From Bacteroidales bacterium (GTDB lineage: Bacteria > Bacteroidota > Bacteroidia > Bacteroidales > JAFGXI01): a DNA stretch of 21,484 nt. A program made the translations under genes and the position numbers. Where the stretch lies: assembly GCA_026985625.1 (NCBI GenBank), contig JALSQC010000006.1, forward strand, positions 1 to 21,484. The letters run 5' to 3'. This document shows, piece by piece, positions 1 through 7,097 of this stretch (position 1 is its first letter; every line of letters starts with the position of its first letter). The notes beneath the pieces are model-generated. The model was not told where the DNA came from. It saw only the letters and a list, made by a program, of their open reading frames with translations, and made no database searches.

Positions 1-399
1 TATATACCTGATGTTCTGTTACTTTAATTTTAATTTCAGGAATATCAAATACTTGTCGTTTACTTACAAATTCTTCTGTTACATTAGAAATATCATTTCC
101 ACAAGAATTACAATAATCAGGAATGTGTTTTTGGGTAATGTCAGGGGTAGCAAGCATTTTTAAAGTTGTGCCTTTTCTCCCTTTTTGACCGCCAACTTTT
201 TTTCCTGTTTTTTCTCTTAAACTTTTGCGTTTTGGTCTATTTTCATCTTGCGATAGTGGTATTGAACTGTTATTGCTGTTTTTAGGATTTTCATATTTTG
301 ATAAACGATGTTTTAATTCGGCATTTTCTTTGGTTAAAAATCAACTTTTTCTAAAAGTATTTTTACCATATTTTGCAGTTCTTTTACATCTTCTGTCAT
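1..399 (-). pseudogene. IS66-type transposase, 5' part, frameshifted and cut by the window edge
   Basis: Reading the minus strand from an ATG at 399-397 gives a short N-terminal helix (MTEDVKELQNMVKILLEKVD) that stops at TAA (336-334). One frame over, the reading continues without a break to the window edge: a leucine-rich coiled coil, an Asn/Ser-rich linker (KNSNNSSIP), a basic stretch (GKKVGGQKGRKG), then a zinc-finger start with the Cys pair YCNSCGND. This order of N-terminal coiled coil, GxxGGQ-type linker and CxxC finger is the N-terminus of IS66-family transposases. The single-base loss lies in a run of five T (A on plus, 336-340), so the gene is either a pseudogene or carries a homopolymer sequencing error. 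The catalytic DDE domain would lie left of the window. No IS terminus could be identified between 400 and 590. Confidence 0.75.
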
Positions 400-589
400 A
401 CAGCAAAGGTATTCTACATAAGTGCTATAATACAACTATTTAATCTTATACTTATTAAGAAAATTAAAATAATCTGTTCATAAAGTAGATGTTTTTTTAC
501 TTTTTAGAAAACAAAAAAATAACCGTTAACAACTTGTGAATAAAGGTAAAAAATGACAGTTTTACAAAAACAAAAAACAAAAAAAACGA

Positions 590-619
590 TTGAAAATTCA
601 AAAAATAGTTTTATATTTG
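590..619 (+). promoter_or_regulatory. Bacteroidota-type promoter for the adhesin operon
   Basis: TTG at 590-592, a 19-nt spacer, then TATATTTG at 612-619. This matches the known Bacteroidota sigma factor consensus (-33 TTG, -7 TAnnTTTG) exactly in both elements and spacing. Transcription would start near 626, giving a leader of about 35 nt before the ATG at 662. Confidence 0.7.
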
Positions 620-661
620 ACACTTATTAGTAACAAAATTTTTTAAATCTTATAAAAAAAC

Positions 662-3600
662 ATGAAAAAAACTACTTTACTTATTTTATTCGCTATAATT
701 TTTACTACGAGTTCATTTTCTCAAAAAGGACCAGGAATCCCCGTTGATACAATTTACACAAATTTAAATTACGACCAATACCATTGCCCCAGTGTTGATA
801 CAACACGCATGACCAATCCAAATTTAATGTTTGGCGAAGTATTTCGTTGGTATTGGGATACTAATTTATATCCAAATGTAAGTTTTTCCAATGTATCTGA
901 TCCACAATCGTATGTTTATAATTTACCCCACGATACTTGTTTTGTTTGTTATTGGAGAAGAGGTCTGGGAGGTTTATCTGGAGAATATTACGCTCTACGA
1001 ATTTGCAATAATAAAGCTAATGCAGGCTTGCTTGATTTGAATTGGTGTACACCAGACTCAACAGACCAGCAGCAGTTATATGCCATAAATGCAGATACAA
1101 CAAGTTGGTGGAGTATTGCCGATGGCATGGGTACTTTCGAATACGACACATTATACAATACTCACATTACCGATTATAGAGCAAATGCCTACAAAAACTA
1201 TTATGTTTGGAATATTATAGGTTGCACTGGCGACACTTTACGAGATACTGTTAAAGCAGAGGTAACATATTTACGTAGACAATATATAACTCCTATTGAT
1301 ACGCCTAAAGTTTGTTCTAATAGTATTACAACTGTTATTTCTCCTTATCCTGGATATTTAGAAAGTAGAAAACTAACGTATAGTCTTAACAATTGTAATC
1401 CTTTAAATGACACGTCATACGTATTATGTATTGATAATGAATCACTTGGTGCTGTTGAAGCACAGATTCATTATAAAGGTTGTGTTTCTCATGCTGATAC
1501 TGCTTATGCAATAAATACTATTCCTAATAAAAAATTGGATTTTTATTATTCTGATGGGGCTAATGAGGAACCTATTAAAAATTTTACATTTTGTGATGAA
1601 GAAATTCCAATACGTATAATAGAAAATGTTAATAATTCCTCTGATGGGTTGTTTGATGCTCACAATGGTTATTGGACAACAATACAAGGTTCAATTAATG
1701 GATTAGATTCTTTATATACTTATTCAGGAAGTATGCAAAATTATGTTTTTGACACAATAAGTGGTTTAATGCCAGACACCAATATATTTGTTTATACTCA
1801 AATGGGGAATATAGATTCTACATGTTTGTGGCACGATACACTAACAGTAATTTCGCATAGACCAAGCGAGGCAAATATAATTAATAACGATACAACTATT
1901 TGCTTAAATTCATTTTTAATACAAGCCGATTCGCTTACACACGGTACAGGTATATGGGGATACGTAAACGGTAGTGGTGTATTCGATTCAATAAACAATC
2001 CTATTGCTAATATAAGCGATATGTCGTATGGTATAAACACAGTGTATTGGCAAACACAATATTATGAATGCGACTTATATGATACTATTACCGTAATAAA
2101 CGATTTGCCAACAACACCAAATGCTGGTTACAATGTTGTTTTATGCGAAGATTACGCCTCGCTTAATGCTAATACTATTATAATTGGAGATGGGAATTGG
2201 TTTACAATACAAGGCAATGTAAATTATGTAGATTCGATTAATCCTAATACTCAAATATTCAATATTGCACCCGACACCAATATATTAGTATGGCATGCCG
2301 TACATAATACATGTGGCTTATCTGACACATTAGTATTAGTAAACAATAAGCCAACACTACCAATAATAGCTACAAACGATACAATTTTATGTTCAAACGA
2401 GTTTTTATTAAGTGCAAACACTCCAACGCAAGGAAATGGGCAATGGTCGTTTGTAAATGGTAGTGGTTTTATGGCAGATATACACAATCCAACTACCCAA
2501 ACAGAAGGCTTACAGCAAGGTATTAATACAATACGTTGGACAATTACAAAACAAAATTGTGAGCTTTACGACGAAATAGTAATTGTAAACAGTCTACCAA
2601 GTAATGCTTTTGCTGGTTATAACCAAACTTTGTGTAAAGACACCTTTATATTAGAGGCAACACAACCCGCTATTGGTACCGGTTTCTGGTCTATAATTTC
2701 AGGAGGAGCAACATTTGCCGATACTACAAATCCAAATTCAATAATTTGGAACATTAATAATGGCGAGAATAAGTTTTCTTTTACTACTGTAAAAGGTAAT
2801 TGTGTATTAAGCGACACAGTTATAATTACAAACAATACTCCAACAAAAGCAATTATTAACACTCAAGATACGTCATTATGTGCTAATACATACTTATTAA
2901 AAGCCAATACTCCTGTAATTGGCGAAGGAGTATGGTCTACATCAAACAACGAGATTAGTTTAACACATAGCGATTCTATAATAACTAATGTTTCTAATCT
3001 TAGCCAAGGTGAAAATACATTTGTATGGACAATTAACAATAATGGTTGTTCTAGTAGCGATAAGGTTATTATTATAAATAATTTACCAGATAATCCAAAT
3101 GCAGGAGGCATTATTACAGTTTGTGGCAACACAAAAACACTAAATGCTAACAATCCTGTAATTGGAACCGGTCTATGGTCTTCGTTAAATAACGATATAA
3201 ATTTCTCATCAATAACAAATCCGGAGGCAACAATATCTAATTTACCTAAAGGAAAATCAAAAATTATTTGGACTACAACAAATGCCAATTGTGTTTTAAC
3301 CGATACCGCACTTGTCTACTCTTCGCAAATGACAATACAAACAGATACAGTAAATGTTAGTGGTTTTAATAAAGATGACGGACAAATTACAGTTATAGTT
3401 AACAATGGTATTGAGCCATATACTTACGAGTGGAAAGATAACGATGGCTTGTTAAATTATATTTCGGAAAATTTAAAAAACTTACCTGCAAATACATATA
3501 TTGTTACTGCAACAGATAGTATAGGCTGTACAGTTGAAAGTAAAGTCGTTTTAACAGATGATAGTTACCTGAAAATATACAATACATTTACACCTAATGG

Positions 3601-3832
3601 TGATGGAATTAATGATACTTGGGAAATTGATAATATATCTTTCTATAAAAACGCAATAGTTAAAGTTTTTAATCAATGGGGGAATGTAATTTTTGAAAGT
3701 ACAGGAGACTATAACCCTTGGGATGGAACATATAAAGGTAAAATATTGCCAACAGGTTCGTATTATTATATAATTGATGTGCAGGATAATGTAACCAAAC
3801 CATTTACCGGAGCAGTTTTAATTCTTAACTAA
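662..3832 (+). CDS. Secreted adhesin-like protein with six tandem repeats, a SprB-like repeat and a type B T9SS C-terminal domain
   Basis: A 1056-residue exported surface protein. Residues 1-20 are a signal peptide (hydrophobic core, then SFS before Gln21). Residues 21-399 are a Cys- and aromatic-rich region I do not recognise. Residues 400-888 are six Ig-like tandem repeats of alternating 82 and 81 residues, each with a conserved Trp and a pair of Cys. Residues 889 to about 965 resemble a SprB repeat (PYTYEW, then LPANTYIVTATDSIGC). Residues 972-1056 are a gliding-motility-type (CHU_C, type B) C-terminal domain, recognised by FTPNGDGINDTW, VFNQWGNVIFES, WDGTYKG and LPTGSYYYIIDV. In this family the C-terminal domain directs export through the type IX system. 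The following gene is a PorP/SprF-like partner 18 bp downstream, so the two are probably one operon. The ligand is unknown; adhesion is inferred from architecture. The start is supported by the promoter at 590 and the signal peptide. Confidence 0.9.
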   Translation: MKKTTLLILFAIIFTTSSFSQKGPGIPVDTIYTNLNYDQYHCPSVDTTRMTNPNLMFGEVFRWYWDTNLYPNVSFSNVSDPQSYVYNLPHDTCFVCYWRRGLGGLSGEYYALRICNNKANAGLLDLNWCTPDSTDQQQLYAINADTTSWWSIADGMGTFEYDTLYNTHITDYRANAYKNYYVWNIIGCTGDTLRDTVKAEVTYLRRQYITPIDTPKVCSNSITTVISPYPGYLESRKLTYSLNNCNPLNDTSYVLCIDNESLGAVEAQIHYKGCVSHADTAYAINTIPNKKLDFYYSDGANEEPIKNFTFCDEEIPIRIIENVNNSSDGLFDAHNGYWTTIQGSINGLDSLYTYSGSMQNYVFDTISGLMPDTNIFVYTQMGNIDSTCLWHDTLTVISHRPSEANIINNDTTICLNSFLIQADSLTHGTGIWGYVNGSGVFDSINNPIANISDMSYGINTVYWQTQYYECDLYDTITVINDLPTTPNAGYNVVLCEDYASLNANTIIIGDGNWFTIQGNVNYVDSINPNTQIFNIAPDTNILVWHAVHNTCGLSDTLVLVNNKPTLPIIATNDTILCSNEFLLSANTPTQGNGQWSFVNGSGFMADIHNPTTQTEGLQQGINTIRWTITKQNCELYDEIVIVNSLPSNAFAGYNQTLCKDTFILEATQPAIGTGFWSIISGGATFADTTNPNSIIWNINNGENKFSFTTVKGNCVLSDTVIITNNTPTKAIINTQDTSLCANTYLLKANTPVIGEGVWSTSNNEISLTHSDSIITNVSNLSQGENTFVWTINNNGCSSSDKVIIINNLPDNPNAGGIITVCGNTKTLNANNPVIGTGLWSSLNNDINFSSITNPEATISNLPKGKSKIIWTTTNANCVLTDTALVYSSQMTIQTDTVNVSGFNKDDGQITVIVNNGIEPYTYEWKDNDGLLNYISENLKNLPANTYIVTATDSIGCTVESKVVLTDDSYLKIYNTFTPNGDGINDTWEIDNISFYKNAIVKVFNQWGNVIFESTGDYNPWDGTYKGKILPTGSYYYIIDVQDNVTKPFTGAVLILN
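1859..3325 (+). repeat. Coding tandem repeat array, six units in strict A-B alternation
   Basis: Units start at 1859, 2105, 2348, 2594, 2837 and 3083, and the last ends at 3325. Unit lengths are 246, 243, 246, 243, 246 and 243 bp (82/81 residues). A units open with a Pro followed by an (N/Q)DTxxC motif, and the first two share VNGSG and (D/E)LYD. B units open with LP and mostly continue with an AGY-type motif; they carry a C(G/V)LxDT motif near their end. The pattern implies amplification of a roughly 489-bp A+B pair. DNA identity has diverged widely, so the array is old rather than freshly expanded. Confidence 0.85.
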
Positions 3833-3850
3833 TTTTAAAATCCACTAATA

Positions 3851-4741
3851 ATGAAAAAAAATATATTAATAATTACCGTTTTATTTATTTCTCAAATTGC
3901 TTTTTCGCAACAATTTGCAATAAATAGCCAATATATGTTATTTAAGTATGGAACAAATCCTGCTTTTGTCGGGACTAACGGTTTTGAGATAGGAGCTTCT
4001 TATAAGCAATATTGGGCAGGATTTAATGATGCCCCTAACATAAAACAAGTATATGCTAGTTCATCTATTTCTAAAAGTATAGGAGTAGGAGGACGAATTT
4101 ATAGTTCTTCTACAGGGTTAATTAGCAATAATGGTTTTGAAGCAACATACTCATATAAAATAAAATTATCAAACAAGCTAAATTTATCTATGGGTATATC
4201 GGCAATACTTGAACAACACAGTCTTAATACAGCAGGTATCGAAACAAAGAACAAAAATGATATTCTTACTCTTTTAGCTTCTGATAATTTTGTTAATTAC
4301 AATAGTAATGCAGGCTTATTATTATACAATGATGATTTTTATTTTGGTCTATCAACATACTATTTGCTTCCTTCTAATGTTAATTTCTCTAATGATTATA
4401 TAGTAAATCAGCAGAGACGTCATTATTTTATAAACGCAGGATATAATATAGGTATTAATAATAATTTTAGAATAACACCTACATTACTCTTTAAATATAT
4501 AGAGTCTGGAGCTTTTCAAATTGATATTGGTGCAAATTTATTAATTAAAGAAACTGTTTTTGTAGGAGCAAATTATCGTTATAATTCAGCAGCAATATTT
4601 ATGGTAGGAATAAATATTGCTAAAATAAAATTTGGCTACGCCTACGATTATTTATTATCTGATATTAATTCATACAGTAATGGCTCTCATGAAATTATAA
4701 TAATTTTACAAATAGGAAAAAATAGCTCTTCTATGTTTTAG
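3851..4741 (+). CDS. PorP/SprF-family outer-membrane protein
   Basis: A 296-residue protein with a signal peptide (residues 1 to about 19, ending IAFSQ). The mature start, QQFAINSQYMLFKYGTNPAFVG, is the hallmark of the PorP/SprF family, with the conserved SQYM and NPA motifs. The remainder has the alternating Gly/aromatic pattern of an outer-membrane beta barrel, with 'GANYRYNSAAIFMVGINIAK'-like strands near the C-terminus. PorP/SprF proteins work with the type IX secretion machinery, and copies next to a type B C-terminal-domain adhesin are thought to anchor or help export that adhesin. The gene follows the adhesin by 18 bp, in the same direction, without its own recognisable promoter. Assignment to the family is secure; partnership with this adhesin is inferred from position. 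Confidence 0.9.
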   Translation: MKKNILIITVLFISQIAFSQQFAINSQYMLFKYGTNPAFVGTNGFEIGASYKQYWAGFNDAPNIKQVYASSSISKSIGVGGRIYSSSTGLISNNGFEATYSYKIKLSNKLNLSMGISAILEQHSLNTAGIETKNKNDILTLLASDNFVNYNSNAGLLLYNDDFYFGLSTYYLLPSNVNFSNDYIVNQQRRHYFINAGYNIGINNNFRITPTLLFKYIESGAFQIDIGANLLIKETVFVGANYRYNSAAIFMVGINIAKIKFGYAYDYLLSDINSYSNGSHEIIIILQIGKNSSSMF

Positions 4742-4808
4742 TTATATTCCTATATTAATTTTTATGCGATTTTAACAATTGATTTATTAATATAATTATG
4801 CATTAATA

Positions 4809-4988
4809 TTATAAATTAGAACTTTTACAATTCGGACAAGTTATTTTATTATTTAAATTTATTTCAGAATAAATCTTTATGGTTGATAAATAGTTTCTTG
4901 ATTCATTATTCAATTCATCATAAAGATGTGGTAGTATTGATACTGCCCTAAAAAGTGTGTAAAGCAAGTTTTTGATATTTTTAAACAT
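4809..4988 (-). other. Small ORF (59 codons) crossing the left end of the IS256-type remnant; probable gene remnant
   Basis: The minus strand is open from an ATG at 4988-4986 to TAA at 4811-4809, with an in-frame stop just before the ATG. The product has an amphipathic middle (ILPHLYDELNNESRNYLS, then IKIYSEINL) and ends with a single zinc-ribbon-like pair, TCPNC, six residues before the stop. I do not recognise it. The first 14 or so codons lie inside the mobile element's left terminus, and the rest lies outside. This suggests the 3' end of an older gene whose upstream part was lost when the element inserted or rearranged. Chance coding is possible, but the composition is protein-like and not the usual reverse-strand Lys/Phe/Ile shadow pattern. 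Confidence 0.35.
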
Positions 4989-5585
4989 TTAAACTAAAAA
5001 AACAATTAAAAATGGACAAAAAACTCAACTTTACACGGGAGCAAGTTACAAAAATTTTAGAAGATATAGCCAAAGAAAAAGATGGTTATAATAAAGTGTT
5101 AAAATATTCGTTAGAAGCAATGATGCGAGCAGAACGAGAGATTCATAATAAAAATTATGGAGATGTAAGCAACGGCTATCGTTGGCGACGCGCCTTTGGC
5201 AATAAAGAGCAATTAAAATTAGAGGTTCCACGTAGCAGGAATGAAAACTTTTATCCTTTTTTATTATAAACGACGAAAAATCGAAAGAAATTGTTTTGTT
5301 CCCTCTGTAAAATACTGTATCTTTATTGCTTAAAATGGGTGTTTTTAAAAGTTAATATTTTGTATTTAACACATTAAAAATAATACTCTTACACCTAATT
5401 TTATTCTTTTTTTATGAATTTTTCGGGTTAAATAAAATCTGTGGCTAACAAATTACATAAATCATTGTTTAATAAGCAATTAATAATAACATCTATTAAA
5501 AATATTATAAAAACGTATTTTTTGGATATTTTAATTAAAATGATTTAAAAAAATAGGTATTTTCATAAGCAAGCACACTTTTTAG
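4948..5585 (+). mobile_element. Internally deleted IS256-type insertion sequence with 12-bp terminal inverted repeats
   Basis: CTAAAAAGTGTG at 4948-4959 is repeated exactly and inverted at 5574-5585 (CACACTTTTTAG on plus). The pair encloses the start of an IS256-type transposase in the expected orientation, about 50 bp inside the left end. The element is 638 bp, roughly half the usual IS256-family length, so most of the transposase is missing. Nothing recognisable is coded from about 5340 to 5573. No target-site duplication is visible beside the repeats. Both repeats remain intact, so the element could in principle be moved by a full-length relative elsewhere in the genome. Confidence 0.65.
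5012..5330 (+). pseudogene. IS256-type (mutator-like) transposase, N-terminal remnant
   Basis: An intact ATG at 5012 opens an 85-codon frame ending at 5269. Residues 34-85 contain AMMRAERE, GDVSNGYRWRR and LKLEVPRSRNENFYPFLL. This matches the conserved N-terminal block of IS256-family transposases, in which a glycine-rich NGYR motif is followed by a VPRDRNG-F-P-type motif. The frame is then lost at the run of T and A around 5262-5270. A +1 reading (INDEKSKEIVLF) continues for about 17 codons with the acidic/basic pattern expected next, and then stops. The catalytic DDE residues and the C-terminal half are absent, so the protein cannot be an active transposase. Confidence 0.7.
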
Positions 5586-5598
5586 AAATTAAAATTTT

Positions 5599-5636
5599 AA
5601 AATCAAGTTGTATTTATAATTTTGGCTTGATTTTTT
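5599..5636 (+). terminator. Possible intrinsic terminator just right of the IS256-type remnant
   Basis: AAAATCAAG (5599-5607) and CTTGATTTT (5626-5634) form a 9-bp stem with an 18-nt loop, followed by a T-rich run to 5645. It could end plus-strand transcription coming from the adhesin operon or the element. The stem is AT-rich and the loop is long, so the call is tentative. Confidence 0.35.
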
Positions 5637-5670
5637 ATTTTTAAAGTTGTTTTTGGTAATTTCTTAGTTT

Positions 5671-5707
5671 AAAAAAATCCGTTGAAAATTTTCAACGGAT
5701 TTTTTTA
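5671..5707 (-). terminator. Strong intrinsic terminator of the alpha-oxoamine synthase gene, usable from both sides
   Basis: A perfect 24-bp palindrome (5677-5700, half-site ATCCGTTGAAAA) is flanked by seven A on the left and seven T on the right. It starts only 7 bp beyond the minus-strand stop at 5714. The symmetric A and T tracts allow termination in either direction. Confidence 0.85.
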
Positions 5708-5713
5708 TTAAAT

Positions 5714-6958
5714 TTAAATCCCGGTTACCTTATCGGCAACATATTTTCCTGCTTTTAGTTTTTTAGAAACTTCGGCAAAAGCTTTTAATGTGTATTTAAC
5801 ATCTTCGCTTGTATGAACAGCTGTAGGAATTAATCTTAACATAATTACATCCTTAGGAACAACAGGATAAGCAACTATTGAACAAAATATATTATAATTT
5901 TCACGCAAGTCCATAGTAAGATTTGTTGCCTCGGGAGGTGTTCCTTCTAAAAATACGGGAGTTACCGGCGATTGTGTATTTCCAATATTAAGACCTAAAT
6001 CTTTTAATCCCGATTGTAATTCACCAACAATTTTCCATAAATCGTCGCGTAACTCGTTTTTTGTTCTAAGCAACTCGAGACGTTTTAAAGCACCTACAAC
6101 CATAGGCATTGGTAAAGATTTTGCAAAAGTTTGCGACCTCATATTATATCTTAAATATTGAACAATATTTTCGGTGCTTCCTACAAATCCGCCAATTCCC
6201 GCCATTGCTTTTGCAAATGTTCCAAAATGAAAGTCTATACCGTCGGCTACACCAAAATATTCGGGAGTTCCTGCTCCTGTTTTTCCCATAGTTCCAAAAC
6301 CATGAGCATCGTCAACCAAAATTCTAAAATTAAAATCTTTTTTAAGAGCAACTATTTCGTCTAATTTTCCTAAGTCTCCTGCCATTCCGAATACTCCTTC
6401 GGTGATGAGCAAAATTCCTCCGTTAGTTTTTTCGGCATTTTTTGTTGCGTGTTCTAATTGTTTTTTTAGATTATCGATATTATTATGTTGAAAAACAAAT
6501 CTTTTTCCTATATGTAATCGCATACCGTCAAGAATACAAGCGTGTGCTTCGGAATCGTATATTATTACATCATTTCTATCAACTAATGTATCTATAATGG
6601 AAACCATTCCTTGATAGCCGTAATTTAGTAAAAACACATCTTCTTTTCCGATAAAATCAGCAAGTTCTTCTTCTAATTTTTCGTGCATAGATGTTTGTCC
6701 CGACATCATACGTGCTCCCATAGGATAGGCTAATCCCCAGTCTTTTGCTGCTTGTGCATCAACTTTACGAACCTCGGGGTGATTTGCAAGTCCAATATAA
6801 TTATTTAAACTCCAGTTTAGAACTTCTTTTCCTCTAAATTTCATTCTAGGGGCAATCTCTCCCTCTAATTTTGGAAAAGCAAAATATCCGTGAGCTTCTT
6901 TTGCGTATTGACCAAGGGGAGTGTTGTTAATGTCAAGTTTCTCTAATAAGTCTCTCAT
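5714..6958 (-). CDS. Alpha-oxoamine synthase (serine palmitoyltransferase / 2-amino-3-ketobutyrate CoA ligase type)
   Basis: A 414-residue PLP enzyme of the family that condenses an amino acid with an acyl thioester and releases CO2. Visible active-site features are His139 in SEAHA (the residue that stacks on PLP), Asp216 and His219 in VDDAHG (PLP ring contacts), and the Schiff-base Lys250 in GTFAKAMAGIGGF. The TF(A/S)K-IGGF form of the lysine motif resembles bacterial serine palmitoyltransferases more than 8-amino-7-oxononanoate synthases. Bacteroidota make sphingolipids and, in some lineages, sulfonolipids by this chemistry, so a lipid role is plausible. Threonine catabolism (Kbl) or biotin synthesis cannot be excluded from sequence alone. 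No biotin or tdh gene is nearby. The gene is monocistronic, with a consensus promoter upstream and a strong terminator 7 bp after the stop. Confidence 0.85.
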   Translation of the reverse strand: MRDLLEKLDINNTPLGQYAKEAHGYFAFPKLEGEIAPRMKFRGKEVLNWSLNNYIGLANHPEVRKVDAQAAKDWGLAYPMGARMMSGQTSMHEKLEEELADFIGKEDVFLLNYGYQGMVSIIDTLVDRNDVIIYDSEAHACILDGMRLHIGKRFVFQHNNIDNLKKQLEHATKNAEKTNGGILLITEGVFGMAGDLGKLDEIVALKKDFNFRILVDDAHGFGTMGKTGAGTPEYFGVADGIDFHFGTFAKAMAGIGGFVGSTENIVQYLRYNMRSQTFAKSLPMPMVVGALKRLELLRTKNELRDDLWKIVGELQSGLKDLGLNIGNTQSPVTPVFLEGTPPEATNLTMDLRENYNIFCSIVAYPVVPKDVIMLRLIPTAVHTSEDVKYTLKAFAEVSKKLKAGKYVADKVTGI

Positions 6959-6981
6959 TTTTGTTAAATTTTAAATATATG

Positions 6982-7011
6982 CAAAGTTATAGATTTATTG
7001 TAATTCGACAA
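6982..7011 (-). promoter_or_regulatory. Bacteroidota-type promoter for the alpha-oxoamine synthase gene
   Basis: On the minus strand, TTG (7011-7009, within TTTG) is followed by a 19-nt spacer and TAACTTTG (6989-6982). Both elements and the spacing fit the consensus exactly. Transcription would start near 6975, giving a leader of about 17 nt before the ATG at 6958. Confidence 0.7.
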
Positions 7012-7071
7012 ATTTAACTTTTGAAAAGTTTAAAAATATTTAAAAACATAAAAAGTTATGTATTTATTATA

Positions 7072-7079
7072 TAAATTTG
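7072..7079 (+). promoter_or_regulatory. Candidate -7 element for the ybdL-like gene
   Basis: TAAATTTG matches TAnnTTTG, but no TTG lies 19 nt upstream, so the promoter is weak or activated by another factor. It matters for the start codon: a TTG at 7077 would overlap this element, so translation more likely begins at the ATG at 7098. Confidence 0.4.
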
Positions 7080-7097
7080 TTTTTCAACAAAAAACAG

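Noticed and set aside
225..443. 72-codon plus-strand frame over the IS66 region
   Set aside because: It is antisense to the recognisable IS66 transposase and has the Phe/Leu/Ser-rich composition of a shadow frame.
499..510. ACTTTTTAGAAA matching the outer right end of the IS256-type remnant
   Set aside because: A short AT-rich match with no partner end or transposase in the right place; similar 9-mers are expected about once in this window by chance.
535..543. TGTGAATAA, a perfect reverse-strand DnaA box
   Set aside because: A single box in AT-rich DNA, with no cluster, no dnaA or other origin genes nearby, is expected by chance.
2863..3288. 141-codon minus-strand frame inside the adhesin
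   Set aside because: It mirrors the repeat array on the other strand; similar mirrored frames recur in the other repeats, as expected for a shadow of repeated coding DNA.
7077..7097. TTG start adding seven residues to the ybdL-like protein
   Set aside because: It overlaps a -7 promoter element, and the family begins at the Met encoded at 7098.
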